From positions 310,001 to 374,000 of the forward strand of contig CBDFMS010000023.1 of NCBI GenBank assembly GCA_965249735.1: a stretch of DNA of 64,000 bases, given 5' to 3'. Each line of letters begins with the position of its first letter. Positions within the stretch are counted from its first letter, which is position 1. The notes under the pieces were generated by a model. It was not told the origin of the DNA. It made no database searches and saw nothing but the letters and a program-made list of their open reading frames with translations. A program made the translations under genes and the position numbers. Of this stretch, positions 8,811 through 18,576 are shown piece after piece. The DNA is from JANQSS01 sp965249735 (GTDB lineage Bacteria > Bacteroidota > Bacteroidia > Chitinophagales > Saprospiraceae).

Positions 8811-11800
8811 ATGAAGCAGCTTACCTTTTTTCTAATCCAATTCTTTTTATTCAATTTTACCACCCTTTTATTAGGGCAACTACCATTGACCAGAAATTCT
8901 GGCATATCTTATATGGCGGTGACAGCCGACACTTACATCGATCAAGAAAGATCTGTCAATCAAGGAAATATTCCTTATTTAATTATTGGTACTGATATTG
9001 AATTTGGATACGAGCGACAATCTTATTTGCAGTTTGAAACGACGCATTTACCCGAAGATGCAATTATAGAACAAGCGGAACTCAACTTATTTTATTACTA
9101 TCCGGAGGGAGAAGAAATGATGGATATTGAAGTTCATCTAGTGGAAGAAACTTGGATTGAAAATGAACTTCATTGGGGAATAAAACCCCATTCTATTTAT
9201 CTCACCACGACAGAGATGGAGGGCGAATTGGGATGGATAAAGATAAATGTCAGTAATGCTGTAAAAGGCTGGCTGGATGGAAGTTCTGAAAACTATGGGC
9301 TAATGGTAAGAGCTTCGACAGAAAGTGACGCATTGTCAAGGCATAACTTTTACAGTAAGGAATCGCCCTTATGTCATCCTTTCATTGAAGTCGTTTACAC
9401 TACGGTCGGTTTACCTCCTGCCCTTCCCGAACTGGTGGGCTGCGAACCCTGCGAGGATCTTACGGCTCCTACTATTTCTCTTACTGTATCCCCCAATCCT
9501 CCTAAAGCAGGTAGTCCAGTTACAGTGCGGGCAGAAGCATTTGATGAGGGCGGTATGTACCGAATTCGGTTACTCCGTGGTGGATCAGTCGTACAAGATG
9601 AAGATAACCCTTCCCGAACTCAAAATTTTACTGTACAAGATATAGACACTCTTGAGCCTGGCATGTACCGATACGACGTTTTGGCGTATGGTCAGTGTAT
9701 GAACGGAGCTTCTGCATCCATGCTCATACGCGTTTTTGAAGATGCAATGCCGCCCAGCCTGTCTATTAGGCATGAGCCGTTATTTCCTGAAGACGGAGAG
9801 TCTATCAGTCTAACAGTCATTGCTAATGATGAAGCAGGTATTAACGCACTCTCAATGATAGTCAATGGCATGCATGCCGATTTTGTCTTCGATCCTCCGG
9901 AGGAAAACATCTCAATGACCTTCAGCCTGGAAGAATTGATGTCCAGGATTGATTCAAGATCACCTCCGGTTATTGACCTCAGTCCACCAGCCGTAATCCG
10001 TTACCGGGCTTCTGCCTCAAATGTTGAAGGCTTGTATGCCTCTACTAATACAAGATATATTTTGATTGGCAATGATATAAGCGAAGGGGATGAAGATGAA
10101 GACGGTCTATCAGACCGAATAGAGGAAGTCATGGGCTTGGATATGGAAAGTAATGATACGGACGGAGATGGTCTATATGATACCTGGGAGGTGATCGGGG
10201 TCAACCGCGATGACAGTGTGGACATCGAAGTGGACCTTCCATTGATGGGAGCTTCTCCTCATCATAAAGATGTTTTTGTGGAGATCGATTGGATGGACAG
10301 TCCCGGTGTACAAAGCTATCGGATCCACCCAATGGCTTTACAGGTTATTACCAAGATATTTCGGGATTATGGTATTTATATTCATTTTGACCAAGGGGAA
10401 TTTGGAGGTGGAAATGCCTTGCCTTTCAGAATCCTTACCCCAACGAATAATGGATATAGCTATCTGGAAGATATGCAGCCCATTCATTTCAATACCGACC
10501 GAATCGGTATTTTCAGGTATGTGGTTACAAATACAAGTGGAATGGTAGGTTCGGAGAACCCATACATCGTTGTGACGGTTAATCCCGGAGATCCAACTGC
10601 ACAAGCGGAATACCTGTTCCACGAATTAGGGCATACTTTAGGTCTTGGTCATGGTGGACAAAAAACTGATGATAGAGTGGTTTATACCTTGGGACCAAAT
10701 AACGATATCATAGAAGAGCGAGTGGATTGGGCGCTGGATGCAGAGAATTATAAACCCAATCATCTTAGTTGCATGACCTATACTTACCAAAAAGGGCCCA
10801 AGGTCAAAACAACGGATGGGAATACGATATATGTGATGCAGTATAGCGCTCTGCCTGATGATGAGATTGATGAAAATTCGTTGGATGAGCGGAGCGGATA
10901 TCTGGCTGAAGCCAATATAGGACGCTACACATATAGAAGAAATTCTTCCCCTAATGAATTCATCCGGCTGGATACGACGGTGGAAGGTTGGTATATTCTT
11001 ACCCTTCGGGAAAATAATAATTGTACACTTGCCCACCATAGCTATGTAAAGCATGATTTTGTCGCAGATGGAGACTCCATTGACTGGAATCTCAATGGAG
11101 TAATAGATCGTGATTCAGTTTCCTCTAATTTGAATGAATATGGTGGTGGAGGTAGGTGCTGGACCGATACCTCTAGTTCCCTTCCAACCTATTTCGAGAT
11201 ACCTCTTTTAAGAACTCAGATATTTACCGATAGTCGGCAAAGTCTTTTTTATGAATATTCAGAGGCTGATGTCTCTTGGCTTTCAGCTTCTACTCGGGAT
11301 TCTGAAGAACATGGTCCACGACCAACTGATGGGGAATTACATGATGGTATTGATAATGATGGGGATGGGATGATAGATGAAGGATTTCCTGATTCCGATC
11401 GAGATGGTATTATCGACTATTTGGACAATTGTCCGTATACCCCTAATTCTGACCAGAAAGATGCAGACCTAAACTTCATCGGTGACGCCTGCGAATCCCT
11501 CCCTGCGCTACCGCAAAGCATTAATGTAAGTTTTTTGGATTCAGCACTCCACTTATCATGGAAAGCCAAAAATGGTCAAAACATACTCGGATACAATATA
11601 TACCGAAAAACGCCAACCAAGCCATATCTTGTTAGGTTGGGAGATTCTTATCCCACGGTATTGGAATCCCACTTCACAGATAGCCATTGTCTTGATAGCG
11701 CCAAATATAGAATCACTACTGTAAATATTTATTTGCGGGAAAGTGGATACTCAAAAGCTCTTCAAATTTTCGACTCTGACGGAGATGGCATATGCGATGC

Positions 11801-11909
11801 CACCAATAATCAAACACGAAGTTGCAACACATATTTGTTGTGGCTGGCGATATTGCTCCTTCTTTTAATATTGTTGATGGTTTACCGAAGATGGACCAGG
11901 TCACGATAA
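8811..11909 (+). CDS. Secreted multidomain metzincin metalloprotease with C-terminal sorting-type anchor
   Basis: I start at the Met at 8811 because it gives a clean signal peptide (MKQLTFFLIQFF to LLLG-Q); a Met at 8775 only adds a polar extension. About 1,032 residues: a DNRLRE/CBM96-like beta domain (30-205), two Ig-like domains (225-415), a DxDxDG calcium-loop segment (425-470), then a zinc protease domain with HELGHTLGLGH (His604, Glu605, His608, His614) and a Met-turn SCMTY (Met655). Thrombospondin-type-3 Asp repeats, a fibronectin-III-like domain and another DxDxDG loop follow. The C-terminus is Cys, a hydrophobic helix and RRWTRSR, resembling a MYXO-CTERM or GlyGly-CTERM signal instead of a type IX sorting domain. 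It probably cleaves proteins at the cell surface. Confidence 0.85.
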   Translation: MKQLTFFLIQFFLFNFTTLLLGQLPLTRNSGISYMAVTADTYIDQERSVNQGNIPYLIIGTDIEFGYERQSYLQFETTHLPEDAIIEQAELNLFYYYPEGEEMMDIEVHLVEETWIENELHWGIKPHSIYLTTTEMEGELGWIKINVSNAVKGWLDGSSENYGLMVRASTESDALSRHNFYSKESPLCHPFIEVVYTTVGLPPALPELVGCEPCEDLTAPTISLTVSPNPPKAGSPVTVRAEAFDEGGMYRIRLLRGGSVVQDEDNPSRTQNFTVQDIDTLEPGMYRYDVLAYGQCMNGASASMLIRVFEDAMPPSLSIRHEPLFPEDGESISLTVIANDEAGINALSMIVNGMHADFVFDPPEENISMTFSLEELMSRIDSRSPPVIDLSPPAVIRYRASASNVEGLYASTNTRYILIGNDISEGDEDEDGLSDRIEEVMGLDMESNDTDGDGLYDTWEVIGVNRDDSVDIEVDLPLMGASPHHKDVFVEIDWMDSPGVQSYRIHPMALQVITKIFRDYGIYIHFDQGEFGGGNALPFRILTPTNNGYSYLEDMQPIHFNTDRIGIFRYVVTNTSGMVGSENPYIVVTVNPGDPTAQAEYLFHELGHTLGLGHGGQKTDDRVVYTLGPNNDIIEERVDWALDAENYKPNHLSCMTYTYQKGPKVKTTDGNTIYVMQYSALPDDEIDENSLDERSGYLAEANIGRYTYRRNSSPNEFIRLDTTVEGWYILTLRENNNCTLAHHSYVKHDFVADGDSIDWNLNGVIDRDSVSSNLNEYGGGGRCWTDTSSSLPTYFEIPLLRTQIFTDSRQSLFYEYSEADVSWLSASTRDSEEHGPRPTDGELHDGIDNDGDGMIDEGFPDSDRDGIIDYLDNCPYTPNSDQKDADLNFIGDACESLPALPQSINVSFLDSALHLSWKAKNGQNILGYNIYRKTPTKPYLVRLGDSYPTVLESHFTDSHCLDSAKYRITTVNIYLRESGYSKALQIFDSDGDGICDATNNQTRSCNTYLLWLAILLLLLILLMVYRRWTRSR

Positions 11910-12005
11910 GCTAAACTATGTAGTAATGAAAACAAATTACAGACGAGAATGAAATCAAAACAAGTTTATTTTTTCAAACTCAAGTGTGGACAAGAAGTAA
12001 ATTAA

Positions 12006-12113
12006 AATATTAGAATCTAAGTAACATCATGTAGCAATTGGATAAAACAAAACTATGTCAGGGAGATCAGTCATTTGTACATCATCACTAAAATAACTAA
12101 CGCACACATATAA
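12006..12113. repeat. Dispersed leader repeat B, copy 2
   Basis: Counterpart of 8608-8722, about four fifths identical by eye, placed immediately before the open frame at 12142. No coding capacity of note. Confidence 0.75.
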
Positions 12114-12141
12114 TTTAAATAAAATTTGAAATACCAATAAA

Positions 12142-12567
12142 ATGCCCTATTTGTCAAATATATTTTTCCCCGTTTGTAATGTTCCAGATTGCAGTGACGG
12201 TGTATCTGCATTGCTGCCGTATTTCAGCAACCACAATATTGATCTAACGAATCACAATATCAAATTACTTGTAGTGGTAATGCATGGAGCAAATACTATT
12301 GTGGATGAACCATGTGCGGCAGAAACTGCACTTCGAGAAATAGGAGATGCAGCCCGACTTTTTCAAGGAGCAGCTACAAGTACACTTATTGTTGCTCCAC
12401 AGTTAGAAAAAAAAGCACAATTGGAAAAACATTATGGGCTTGCTCCGATACCGAGCCAAATCATGTGGGGAGGCAATGACCGATTTAGAGGAGGAAGATC
12501 TCGAAATGAAAGCGGCAAGATCAGTTTTTTTACGGCGATAGATAGGTTATTGGCCAACAAGCCATAG
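12142..12567 (+). pseudogene. Alpha/beta-hydrolase N-terminal fragment
   Basis: A frame of 141 residues that looks like the first half of an alpha/beta hydrolase: strand LLVVVMHGAN (oxyanion-side HGA motif), a helix with AAETALREIGDAA, strand TLIVAPQL, then GGNDRFRGG and a helix ending in FFTAIDRLLAN. In full-length relatives the nucleophile elbow (GxSxG), acid and histidine come after this point; none is present here. It also lacks a signal peptide. The frame stops at 12567, overlapping in another frame the open 5' part of the next gene. It is probably a 3'-truncated gene that is no longer active. Confidence 0.55.
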
Positions 12568-12710
12568 ATCCCCTTTTTAGTCTAATAGCTCCAATTTGTC
12601 AATTTGATGTACCGCCTGACCTGGAAACTTCTTCCGCAAACGATCCACCCATTACCGGCACCTGGGAACCCGATATCATCGATACAAATACACCAGGAAT
12701 ATTTGATTAT

Positions 12711-15700
12711 GTGTTTACTCCGGATACAACTTTTTGTGCAAATAGTATTGTTCGGGAGGTGACCATACTGAGGAAGTCGACCGTCGAAGAGTATTTGGAA
12801 TATGTCGGCTGTATAGGCGATGGCCATATCCAAATTGTCAATGGAACATCCTATCATGAATTGAATCCAACAGGGCAACAAATATTTAATACAAATGAAG
12901 TATGCGATAGTGTCGTCAATATTAATTTAATATTTAATGATCATTCTTCAGGTCTATTCACGCAGACCACTTGCTCTCAAAGCGGCTACTCCATTACAAT
13001 TAATTCTACCGTATACGATGAAACTAATCCCAATGGTATAGAGGTCATATCCAATGCTTTAAATTGCGACTCCACATTGACTATTGATCTGGAATTTCTA
13101 CCCATACTATCGGGTGACGTCATGGAACTGTTTTGCGCCGGCAGCGGGGACGCCATCATAGTCAATGGAACGCTCTACGATGAATTCAATCCGGTCGGTT
13201 CTGAAACGATCGCGTCATCCATTGGCTGCGATTCAGTCATCAATATCAACTTATCCTACTTACCGGTTACGGCCAGTTCTATTGATTACCAGGGCTGCTA
13301 TGGTGATGGATATTCAGTGGTGGTGAATAGTACGGTATATGACGAATTGAATACCACAGGATCAGAAAGTATGCAAACCGTACTTGGCTGTGATTCGATC
13401 ATCTTTATTAATTTAATATTTAATGACACCTATGCTTATAATGAAACATACAGCGGTTGCATCGGCGACGGATATACTATTGTAGTGAATAATGTGACCT
13501 ATGATGAAAACAACCCGATCGGTGTTGAAAATTTACCCGGCAGCAATGGTTGTGATACCGTTGTGGTGATCAATTTGGAATTTAATTCTGAAATCACAAG
13601 TGCTGAAAATTATTCCGGTTGCATAGGAGACGGTTATTCCATATCAGTCAATAATGTCCTCTACAACGAATCAAATCCCAATGGCGAGGAGACCATGCAA
13701 AGCACCGGAGGTTGCGACTCCATCGTTACCATTGCACTAGAATTTAATTCAGAAATCGCTACATCGGAAAATTATTCCGGATGCATAGGGGACGGCTATT
13801 CCATATCAGTCAATAATGTTATTTACAATGAATCCAATGCAAGCGGACAGGAAACCATGCAAAGTGCAAGTGGATGTGATTCTATCGTCACGGTTGAACT
13901 GGAATTTAATTCAGAAATTACCACTTTAGAAAATTATTCCGGCTGCACAGGGGACGGCTATTCCATTACCGTTAATAATGTCCTCTACAATGAAACCAAC
14001 GCGAGCGGACAAGAAACCATGCAAAGTGCAAGCGGGTGCGATTCTATCGTCACCGTTGAGTTGGAATTTAATTCAGAAACTACCACGTCGGAAAATTATT
14101 CCGGTTGCACGGGAGACGGCTATTCCATTACGGTTAATAATGTCCTCTACAATGAATCCAATGCCAATGGCGAGGAAACTATGCAAAGCACCGGAGGTTG
14201 CGACTCCATCGTAACCATTGCACTGGAATTTAATTCAGAAATCGCTACATCGGAAAATTATTCCGGATGCATAGGGGACGGCTATTCCATATCAGTCAAT
14301 AATGTTATTTACAATGAATCCAATGCAAGCGGACAGGAAACCATGCAAAGTGCAAGTGGATGTGATTCTATCGTCACGGTTGAACTGGAATTTAATTCAG
14401 AAATTACCACTTTAGAAAATTATTCCGGCTGCACAGGGGACGGCTATTCCATTACCGTTAATAATGGCCTCTACAATGAAACCAACGCGAGCGGACAAGA
14501 AACCATGCAAAGTGCAAGCGGGTGCGATTCTATCGTCACCGTTGAACTGGAATTTAATTCAGAAATTACCACGTCGGAAAATTACTCCGGCTGCCTGGGA
14601 GATGGGTATTCCATATCAGTCAACAATGTCATTTACAATGAATCCAACGCAAGCGGACAGGAAACTATGTTGAGCTCGACCGGTTGCGATTCTATCGTAA
14701 CCGTTGATCTGGAGTTTAATTCAGAAATTACAACAACGGCAAATTACTCCGGCTGCCTGGGGGACGGTTATTCCATATCAGTAAATAATGTTGTCTACAA
14801 TGAATCCAATGCAAGCGGACAGGAAACTATGTTGAGCTCGACCGGTTGCGATTCTATCGTAACCGTTGATCTGGAGTTTAATTCAGAAATTACAACAACG
14901 GCAAATTACTCCGGCTGCCTGGGGGACGGTTATTCCATATCAGTAAATAATGTCCTCTATAATGAAACCAATTCAAGCGGACTAGAAACTATGCAAAGTG
15001 CAAGCGGGTGTGATTCTATCGTGACCATTGATCTGGAATTTAATATAGCAAGTTCAAGTACACATAATTATTCCGGGTGTCAAGGCGACAACTACTCGAT
15101 ATCAATAAATAATGTTGTTTATGATGAATCAAATCCTAATGGCACAGAGATTTTGCAAAGTACAGGAGGATGCGATTCCATCATTGCCATCACACTTGAA
15201 TATGCAGAACACATTGAACGGCTAGAACAATACCAGGGCTGCACCGGCGATGGATATGCCGTGGAAGTCAACAATACGATTTATGATGAAAACAACCCGA
15301 CAGCTGTAGAGACCATGGTATCGGCATCCGGATGCGACTCAATTGTGATTGTAGAATTGGAATTTCACGAGATGATTGAGTTGGATATTCAGTACACAGG
15401 CTGCCAGGGTGATCAATATTTCTATGAAGTCAATGACGTGATATACAACGAAGAAAACCCAAATGGATTTGAACTGCTTTCAGGGGATACAGATTGTGAC
15501 ACCCTCGCGTCCATCGAACTTGTTTTTCTCCCGGCTTCTGAGCAAAATGAGACGATTTATTTAAATCCCGATGACAATAACTCGATAGATATCAGTCAAT
15601 TCGTATCTCATATTGATTCGATCACCAACATTCATTGGTCGCCATCAGATGTGGTGAGTTGTAGTGAATGTATTGTCGTCGATTTTATTGGAAATGAGAA

Positions 15701-16079
15701 TACGTCGATGACTGTCACCGTTCAGGACGGAAACAATTGTACACATCTTATTTCATTAAATATTGTAGTCATTCATTTAGAATCATCCCTATTTATTCCG
15801 TCTGTATTTTCACCGAATAATGATGGAATAAACGAATACTTTGGCCCACTGACAAATAGTGACAATCCCATTGAAATAATTTCATTTGCGATATTTAATC
15901 GCTGGGGTGACCGGGTATTCCATCGGGAAAATCTACTCTCGAATGATGTCATGCTAGGCTGGGACGGAACAATTAAAGGTCGGCCTGTCTCAGAAGGCGT
16001 CTATGTATATCAATTGGAGGTGAACACAGGAACCGATGGCATAAAACTTCTTTTGGGCGATGTGACCCTGGTACGCTGA
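12711..16079 (+). CDS. Giant repeat adhesin with type IX (type B) sorting domain, 5' end damaged
   Basis: The GTG at 12711 gives 1,122 residues, but the frame is open from 12546 and its upstream codons (PPITGTWEPDII, then FDYVFTPDTTFCA) form a complete Bacteroidota surface-protein motif, so the real N-terminus and signal peptide are missing. Seventeen repeats of about 54 residues follow, each with YSGC-GDGYSI, a VNN-Y-E-N segment and a GCDSIV end, so two Cys per repeat. Then come a PKD-like domain and a CHU_C-type sorting domain (IPSVFSPNNDGINE, FNRWGDRVF, GWDGT, GVYVYQLE). Such proteins are normally secreted by T9SS and serve in adhesion or gliding. Without its export signal this one may be silent, or its start may lie in a rearranged upstream gene. 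Confidence 0.8.
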   Translation: MFTPDTTFCANSIVREVTILRKSTVEEYLEYVGCIGDGHIQIVNGTSYHELNPTGQQIFNTNEVCDSVVNINLIFNDHSSGLFTQTTCSQSGYSITINSTVYDETNPNGIEVISNALNCDSTLTIDLEFLPILSGDVMELFCAGSGDAIIVNGTLYDEFNPVGSETIASSIGCDSVININLSYLPVTASSIDYQGCYGDGYSVVVNSTVYDELNTTGSESMQTVLGCDSIIFINLIFNDTYAYNETYSGCIGDGYTIVVNNVTYDENNPIGVENLPGSNGCDTVVVINLEFNSEITSAENYSGCIGDGYSISVNNVLYNESNPNGEETMQSTGGCDSIVTIALEFNSEIATSENYSGCIGDGYSISVNNVIYNESNASGQETMQSASGCDSIVTVELEFNSEITTLENYSGCTGDGYSITVNNVLYNETNASGQETMQSASGCDSIVTVELEFNSETTTSENYSGCTGDGYSITVNNVLYNESNANGEETMQSTGGCDSIVTIALEFNSEIATSENYSGCIGDGYSISVNNVIYNESNASGQETMQSASGCDSIVTVELEFNSEITTLENYSGCTGDGYSITVNNGLYNETNASGQETMQSASGCDSIVTVELEFNSEITTSENYSGCLGDGYSISVNNVIYNESNASGQETMLSSTGCDSIVTVDLEFNSEITTTANYSGCLGDGYSISVNNVVYNESNASGQETMLSSTGCDSIVTVDLEFNSEITTTANYSGCLGDGYSISVNNVLYNETNSSGLETMQSASGCDSIVTIDLEFNIASSSTHNYSGCQGDNYSISINNVVYDESNPNGTEILQSTGGCDSIIAITLEYAEHIERLEQYQGCTGDGYAVEVNNTIYDENNPTAVETMVSASGCDSIVIVELEFHEMIELDIQYTGCQGDQYFYEVNDVIYNEENPNGFELLSGDTDCDTLASIELVFLPASEQNETIYLNPDDNNSIDISQFVSHIDSITNIHWSPSDVVSCSECIVVDFIGNENTSMTVTVQDGNNCTHLISLNIVVIHLESSLFIPSVFSPNNDGINEYFGPLTNSDNPIEIISFAIFNRWGDRVFHRENLLSNDVMLGWDGTIKGRPVSEGVYVYQLEVNTGTDGIKLLLGDVTLVR
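12798..15540 (+). repeat. 17 tandem 162-bp units encoding 54-residue repeats
   Basis: The outer units (1-5 and 15-17) are diverged and the core (about 13584-15045) is nearly uniform. A higher-order block of three units is doubled: 13680-14095 is almost the same as 14166-14581, offset 486 bp. Units 12 and 13 (14580-14900) are also nearly identical. This indicates recent expansion by unequal recombination. Confidence 0.9.
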
Positions 16080-16228
16080 TAAATAAATATCCGTAAAACG
16101 TTATCAGTTATTGTGGAAATAGTACTTTATAAGTATGTCATATATTCCCGGAAGTGGCCAAATGAATCCTGAACAAACAAATATTGCATCTTTGTTCAAA
16201 CGACAGTCATTATCAAACCAGGTTTAAC

Positions 16229-16897
16229 ATGTACAACTTCTCTTACTTTAAAGAAAAAGACAAGCAAAGCTTGCTTCAGTTTCTCGAGGACTACCCTTTC
16301 GCTTTTTTAACGGGTAGCGATTCAAAAGGAAATCCAGTGGCTACCCAAATACCAATACTTGTCGAGGAGCGCGATGGTGAATTGTATTTACAAGGACATA
16401 TCATGCGCAATACGGATCACCATAAAGCTTTTGTCGAAAACCCACGAGTTCTTGTCGCATTTACGGGACCGAATGCCTACGTCAGTGCTTCATGGTACGC
16501 AAATTCACAAATGGGCTCAACCTGGAATTATATGACGGTTCAAGTCAAAGGAAATATCCGCTTTCTACCGCAAGAAGATTTAATTGCATTCATGCGAAAG
16601 CTTACCCTAAAATTTGAACATAACAATACAAACTCCCCTACTATCTATGACAATCTTCCGGATGCTTATGTAAATAAAATGATTCCCGGAATTGATGCGT
16701 TTGAAATCAAAGTGGGCAAATTGGAGAATGTTTTCAAGCTTAGCCAGAACAGGGATGAACAAAGCTTTGGTAATATTATTACACACCTGGAAGAACAAGG
16801 TGGGAATGCTGCCCTCGTAGCTCATGAAATGAAAAAAAGAAAAGAACAGTTATTTCCACCCGGTCAGGAGTGGAATAGCGATAATTTTATGTCATAA
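16229..16897 (+). CDS. FMN-binding negative transcriptional regulator, PaiB family
   Basis: A protein of 222 residues with the PaiB (FMN_bind_2) layout: MYNFSYFKEKD start, FLEDYPFAFLTG strand, ATQIPILVEE, LQGHIMRNTDHHKAF and VLVAFTGPNAYVSASWY, then a C-terminal VFKLSQNR segment. The split-barrel fold binds flavin; PaiB in Bacillus affects protease and sporulation genes, but the direct role here is unknown. I choose the Met at 16229 because family members begin right at the MY-x-x-x-x-F motif; the upstream Met at 16184 adds 15 residues without similarity. Confidence 0.85.
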   Translation: MYNFSYFKEKDKQSLLQFLEDYPFAFLTGSDSKGNPVATQIPILVEERDGELYLQGHIMRNTDHHKAFVENPRVLVAFTGPNAYVSASWYANSQMGSTWNYMTVQVKGNIRFLPQEDLIAFMRKLTLKFEHNNTNSPTIYDNLPDAYVNKMIPGIDAFEIKVGKLENVFKLSQNRDEQSFGNIITHLEEQGGNAALVAHEMKKRKEQLFPPGQEWNSDNFMS

Positions 16898-16924
16898 ATT
16901 AAATAATAAATTAAACCTAACAGC

Positions 16925-17344
16925 ATGAATCCCTTTCATCTCGCAATCCCGGTAAACGACTTAAATCTTTGCAGAAAATTTTACAGGGATGTACTCGATT
17001 GCTCGGAAGGGCGGAGCTCAGGCAAATGGGTCGATTTTAATTTTTTTGGCCATCAGCTTGTCATTCATCAGAAACCAGCTGCCGGTGGTAATGATGATCC
17101 GATTTCGAACCCGATTGATGGACACGACGTTCCCGTTCCACATTTTGGCGTCGTATTAGATTGGGATGAATGGACTGCATTATCCATTCAATTGAAAGCC
17201 AAAAACATAAATTTTATTATAGAACCTTACATTCGTTTTAAAGGTGAAGTTGGAGAACAAGCTACTATGTTCTTTTATGATCCGGAAAATAATGCACTTG
17301 AATTCAAGGCCTTTAAAGATATAGGTCAACTTTTTGAAAAATAA
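16925..17344 (+). CDS. VOC-family (glyoxalase/dioxygenase-fold) protein
   Basis: A protein of 139 residues with two beta-alpha-beta-beta-beta modules: FHLAIPVNDLNLCRKFYRDV at the start, VPHFGVVLDWDEW in the middle and FFYDPENNALEFKAF near the end. His5, the central His and the last Glu are in the usual metal-ligand places. The substrate cannot be read from sequence; these proteins range from lyases to drug-binding proteins. It sits 27 bp after the PaiB-like gene on the same strand, so the two may be co-transcribed. Confidence 0.85.
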   Translation: MNPFHLAIPVNDLNLCRKFYRDVLDCSEGRSSGKWVDFNFFGHQLVIHQKPAAGGNDDPISNPIDGHDVPVPHFGVVLDWDEWTALSIQLKAKNINFIIEPYIRFKGEVGEQATMFFYDPENNALEFKAFKDIGQLFEK

Positions 17345-17394
17345 ATTTGAAGAATTGGTCTAACGCCTGACATGACTACTAAAATTGACAGCTA

Positions 17395-17907
17395 ATGAAA
17401 AAACTTACTTACATCATATTCCTTCTCTTTTGGTGTCTAGTAGCATGTGGACAAGAAGAGAAAACCAATCATTGGGATCCACTCGAGTTCCTGATAGGTA
17501 CCTGGACTCAAAAAACAGAAACATCGACTGTCACTCATACATACGAATGGGTCCTGGATGGGCAATTCATTCAAAGCACGACAGATGCTCATTTTCATCC
17601 AGCCGACGGGAAGGAATCTACCCATCAGGATATCGGATATTTCAGCTTCGATGCGGCACGAGATAACATCGTATTCCGTCAATTTCATTCCGAAGGATTC
17701 ATAAATACGTATGTTCTCGACCTGGAACGAACAAATGATACCCTTATCGTATTGAACACAGAGCACACAGAGAATGCCGGTGGTATGCGAGCGGAGTTGA
17801 CCATTGATAAAAACGCTGAGAACTCCTACGAGATGATATTATACTTAGCAAGTAAAGATGGACAATTTAAGGCATGTCAATGGGTGAATGCCGAAAAAGA
17901 AAAGTAA
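17395..17907 (+). CDS. Lipoprotein with DUF1579/nitrobindin-like beta-barrel
   Basis: A protein of 170 residues with a lipoprotein signal (MKKLTYIIFLLFWCLVACGQ, lipobox LVAC). The mature part has FLIGTWTQ, then YEWVLDGQFIQ, then DIGYFSFDAARDNIVFRQF, the pattern of small lipocalin-like families such as DUF1579. It is expected on a membrane facing the periplasm or surface. Ligand and role are unknown. Confidence 0.75.
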   Translation: MKKLTYIIFLLFWCLVACGQEEKTNHWDPLEFLIGTWTQKTETSTVTHTYEWVLDGQFIQSTTDAHFHPADGKESTHQDIGYFSFDAARDNIVFRQFHSEGFINTYVLDLERTNDTLIVLNTEHTENAGGMRAELTIDKNAENSYEMILYLASKDGQFKACQWVNAEKEK

Positions 17908-17994
17908 ATCAGCGCCGACACATCATGTGGGTATCAATGAGGCTAAAAATATATCAAATACAGTCAGCGTTCTAATTTTAAATCTGGGGTTTGA

Positions 17995-18576
17995 TTATTT
18001 TATCATGTGGCCATACACCACATCTAAAATGTCATACTGCAAAAATCTAAACTTATAATTCGGCCGCCAATCTGATATACTCGAATTATATTGATATAAA
18101 TCCCGAAAACTGGTAGCACCTAAATAATTGTCTATTATCTTCATAGCCGACTTACGCTTAATCGTTTCAGTCAACCGAAATTCGTCCAGGAAAAGGCAAA
18201 AAGCATTGTTCATTTCATTGGACACCGGTATAGAAGTGATCGTGAAGTGGTCAATATTTGTTCGTGCAAAAGCTTGCAATGCAACATAAACAACATTTCT
18301 TTTTACCTGCTCTTTTATGCGTTCATCAGCAAATTCAGCATTGACCGTGTTGGATACTTGTATATGTACGGCCTCGTCTCCATAAGAGAGTATTTTTAAT
18401 GTACAATCTTCTTCACTAAAATCTCCAACTGAAACCAGCAATTCACTCAATGATGCAAATTGTGTGAATTCAACTAAACCGGATCCTGCACCCGAATTAG
18501 TCGATATATCAAAATCATGATGATTTGTACAAGCGACTACGCTCAATACCATGAGAAAAGAAGTATACTTTTTCAT
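17995..18576 (-). CDS. Hypothetical lipoprotein
   Basis: A protein of 193 residues starting MKKYTSFLMVLSVVACTN, with lipobox VVAC. The mature part is mixed alpha/beta with no motif I recognise; it contains two Cys after the lipobox and ends in a Tyr-rich segment. It is convergent with the preceding lipoprotein gene, and an open stretch with several stops lies upstream. Confidence 0.7.
   Translation of the reverse strand: MKKYTSFLMVLSVVACTNHHDFDISTNSGAGSGLVEFTQFASLSELLVSVGDFSEEDCTLKILSYGDEAVHIQVSNTVNAEFADERIKEQVKRNVVYVALQAFARTNIDHFTITSIPVSNEMNNAFCLFLDEFRLTETIKRKSAMKIIDNYLGATSFRDLYQYNSSISDWRPNYKFRFLQYDILDVVYGHMIK

Noticed and set aside
5068..12567. Prophage or transposon
   Set aside because: No transposase, integrase, terminal inverted repeats or phage structural gene was seen, although the debris and repeats suggest gene exchange.
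12798..15540. Possible CRISPR-like array
   Set aside because: The period is 162 bp throughout with no spacers, and the frame codes for a repeat protein.
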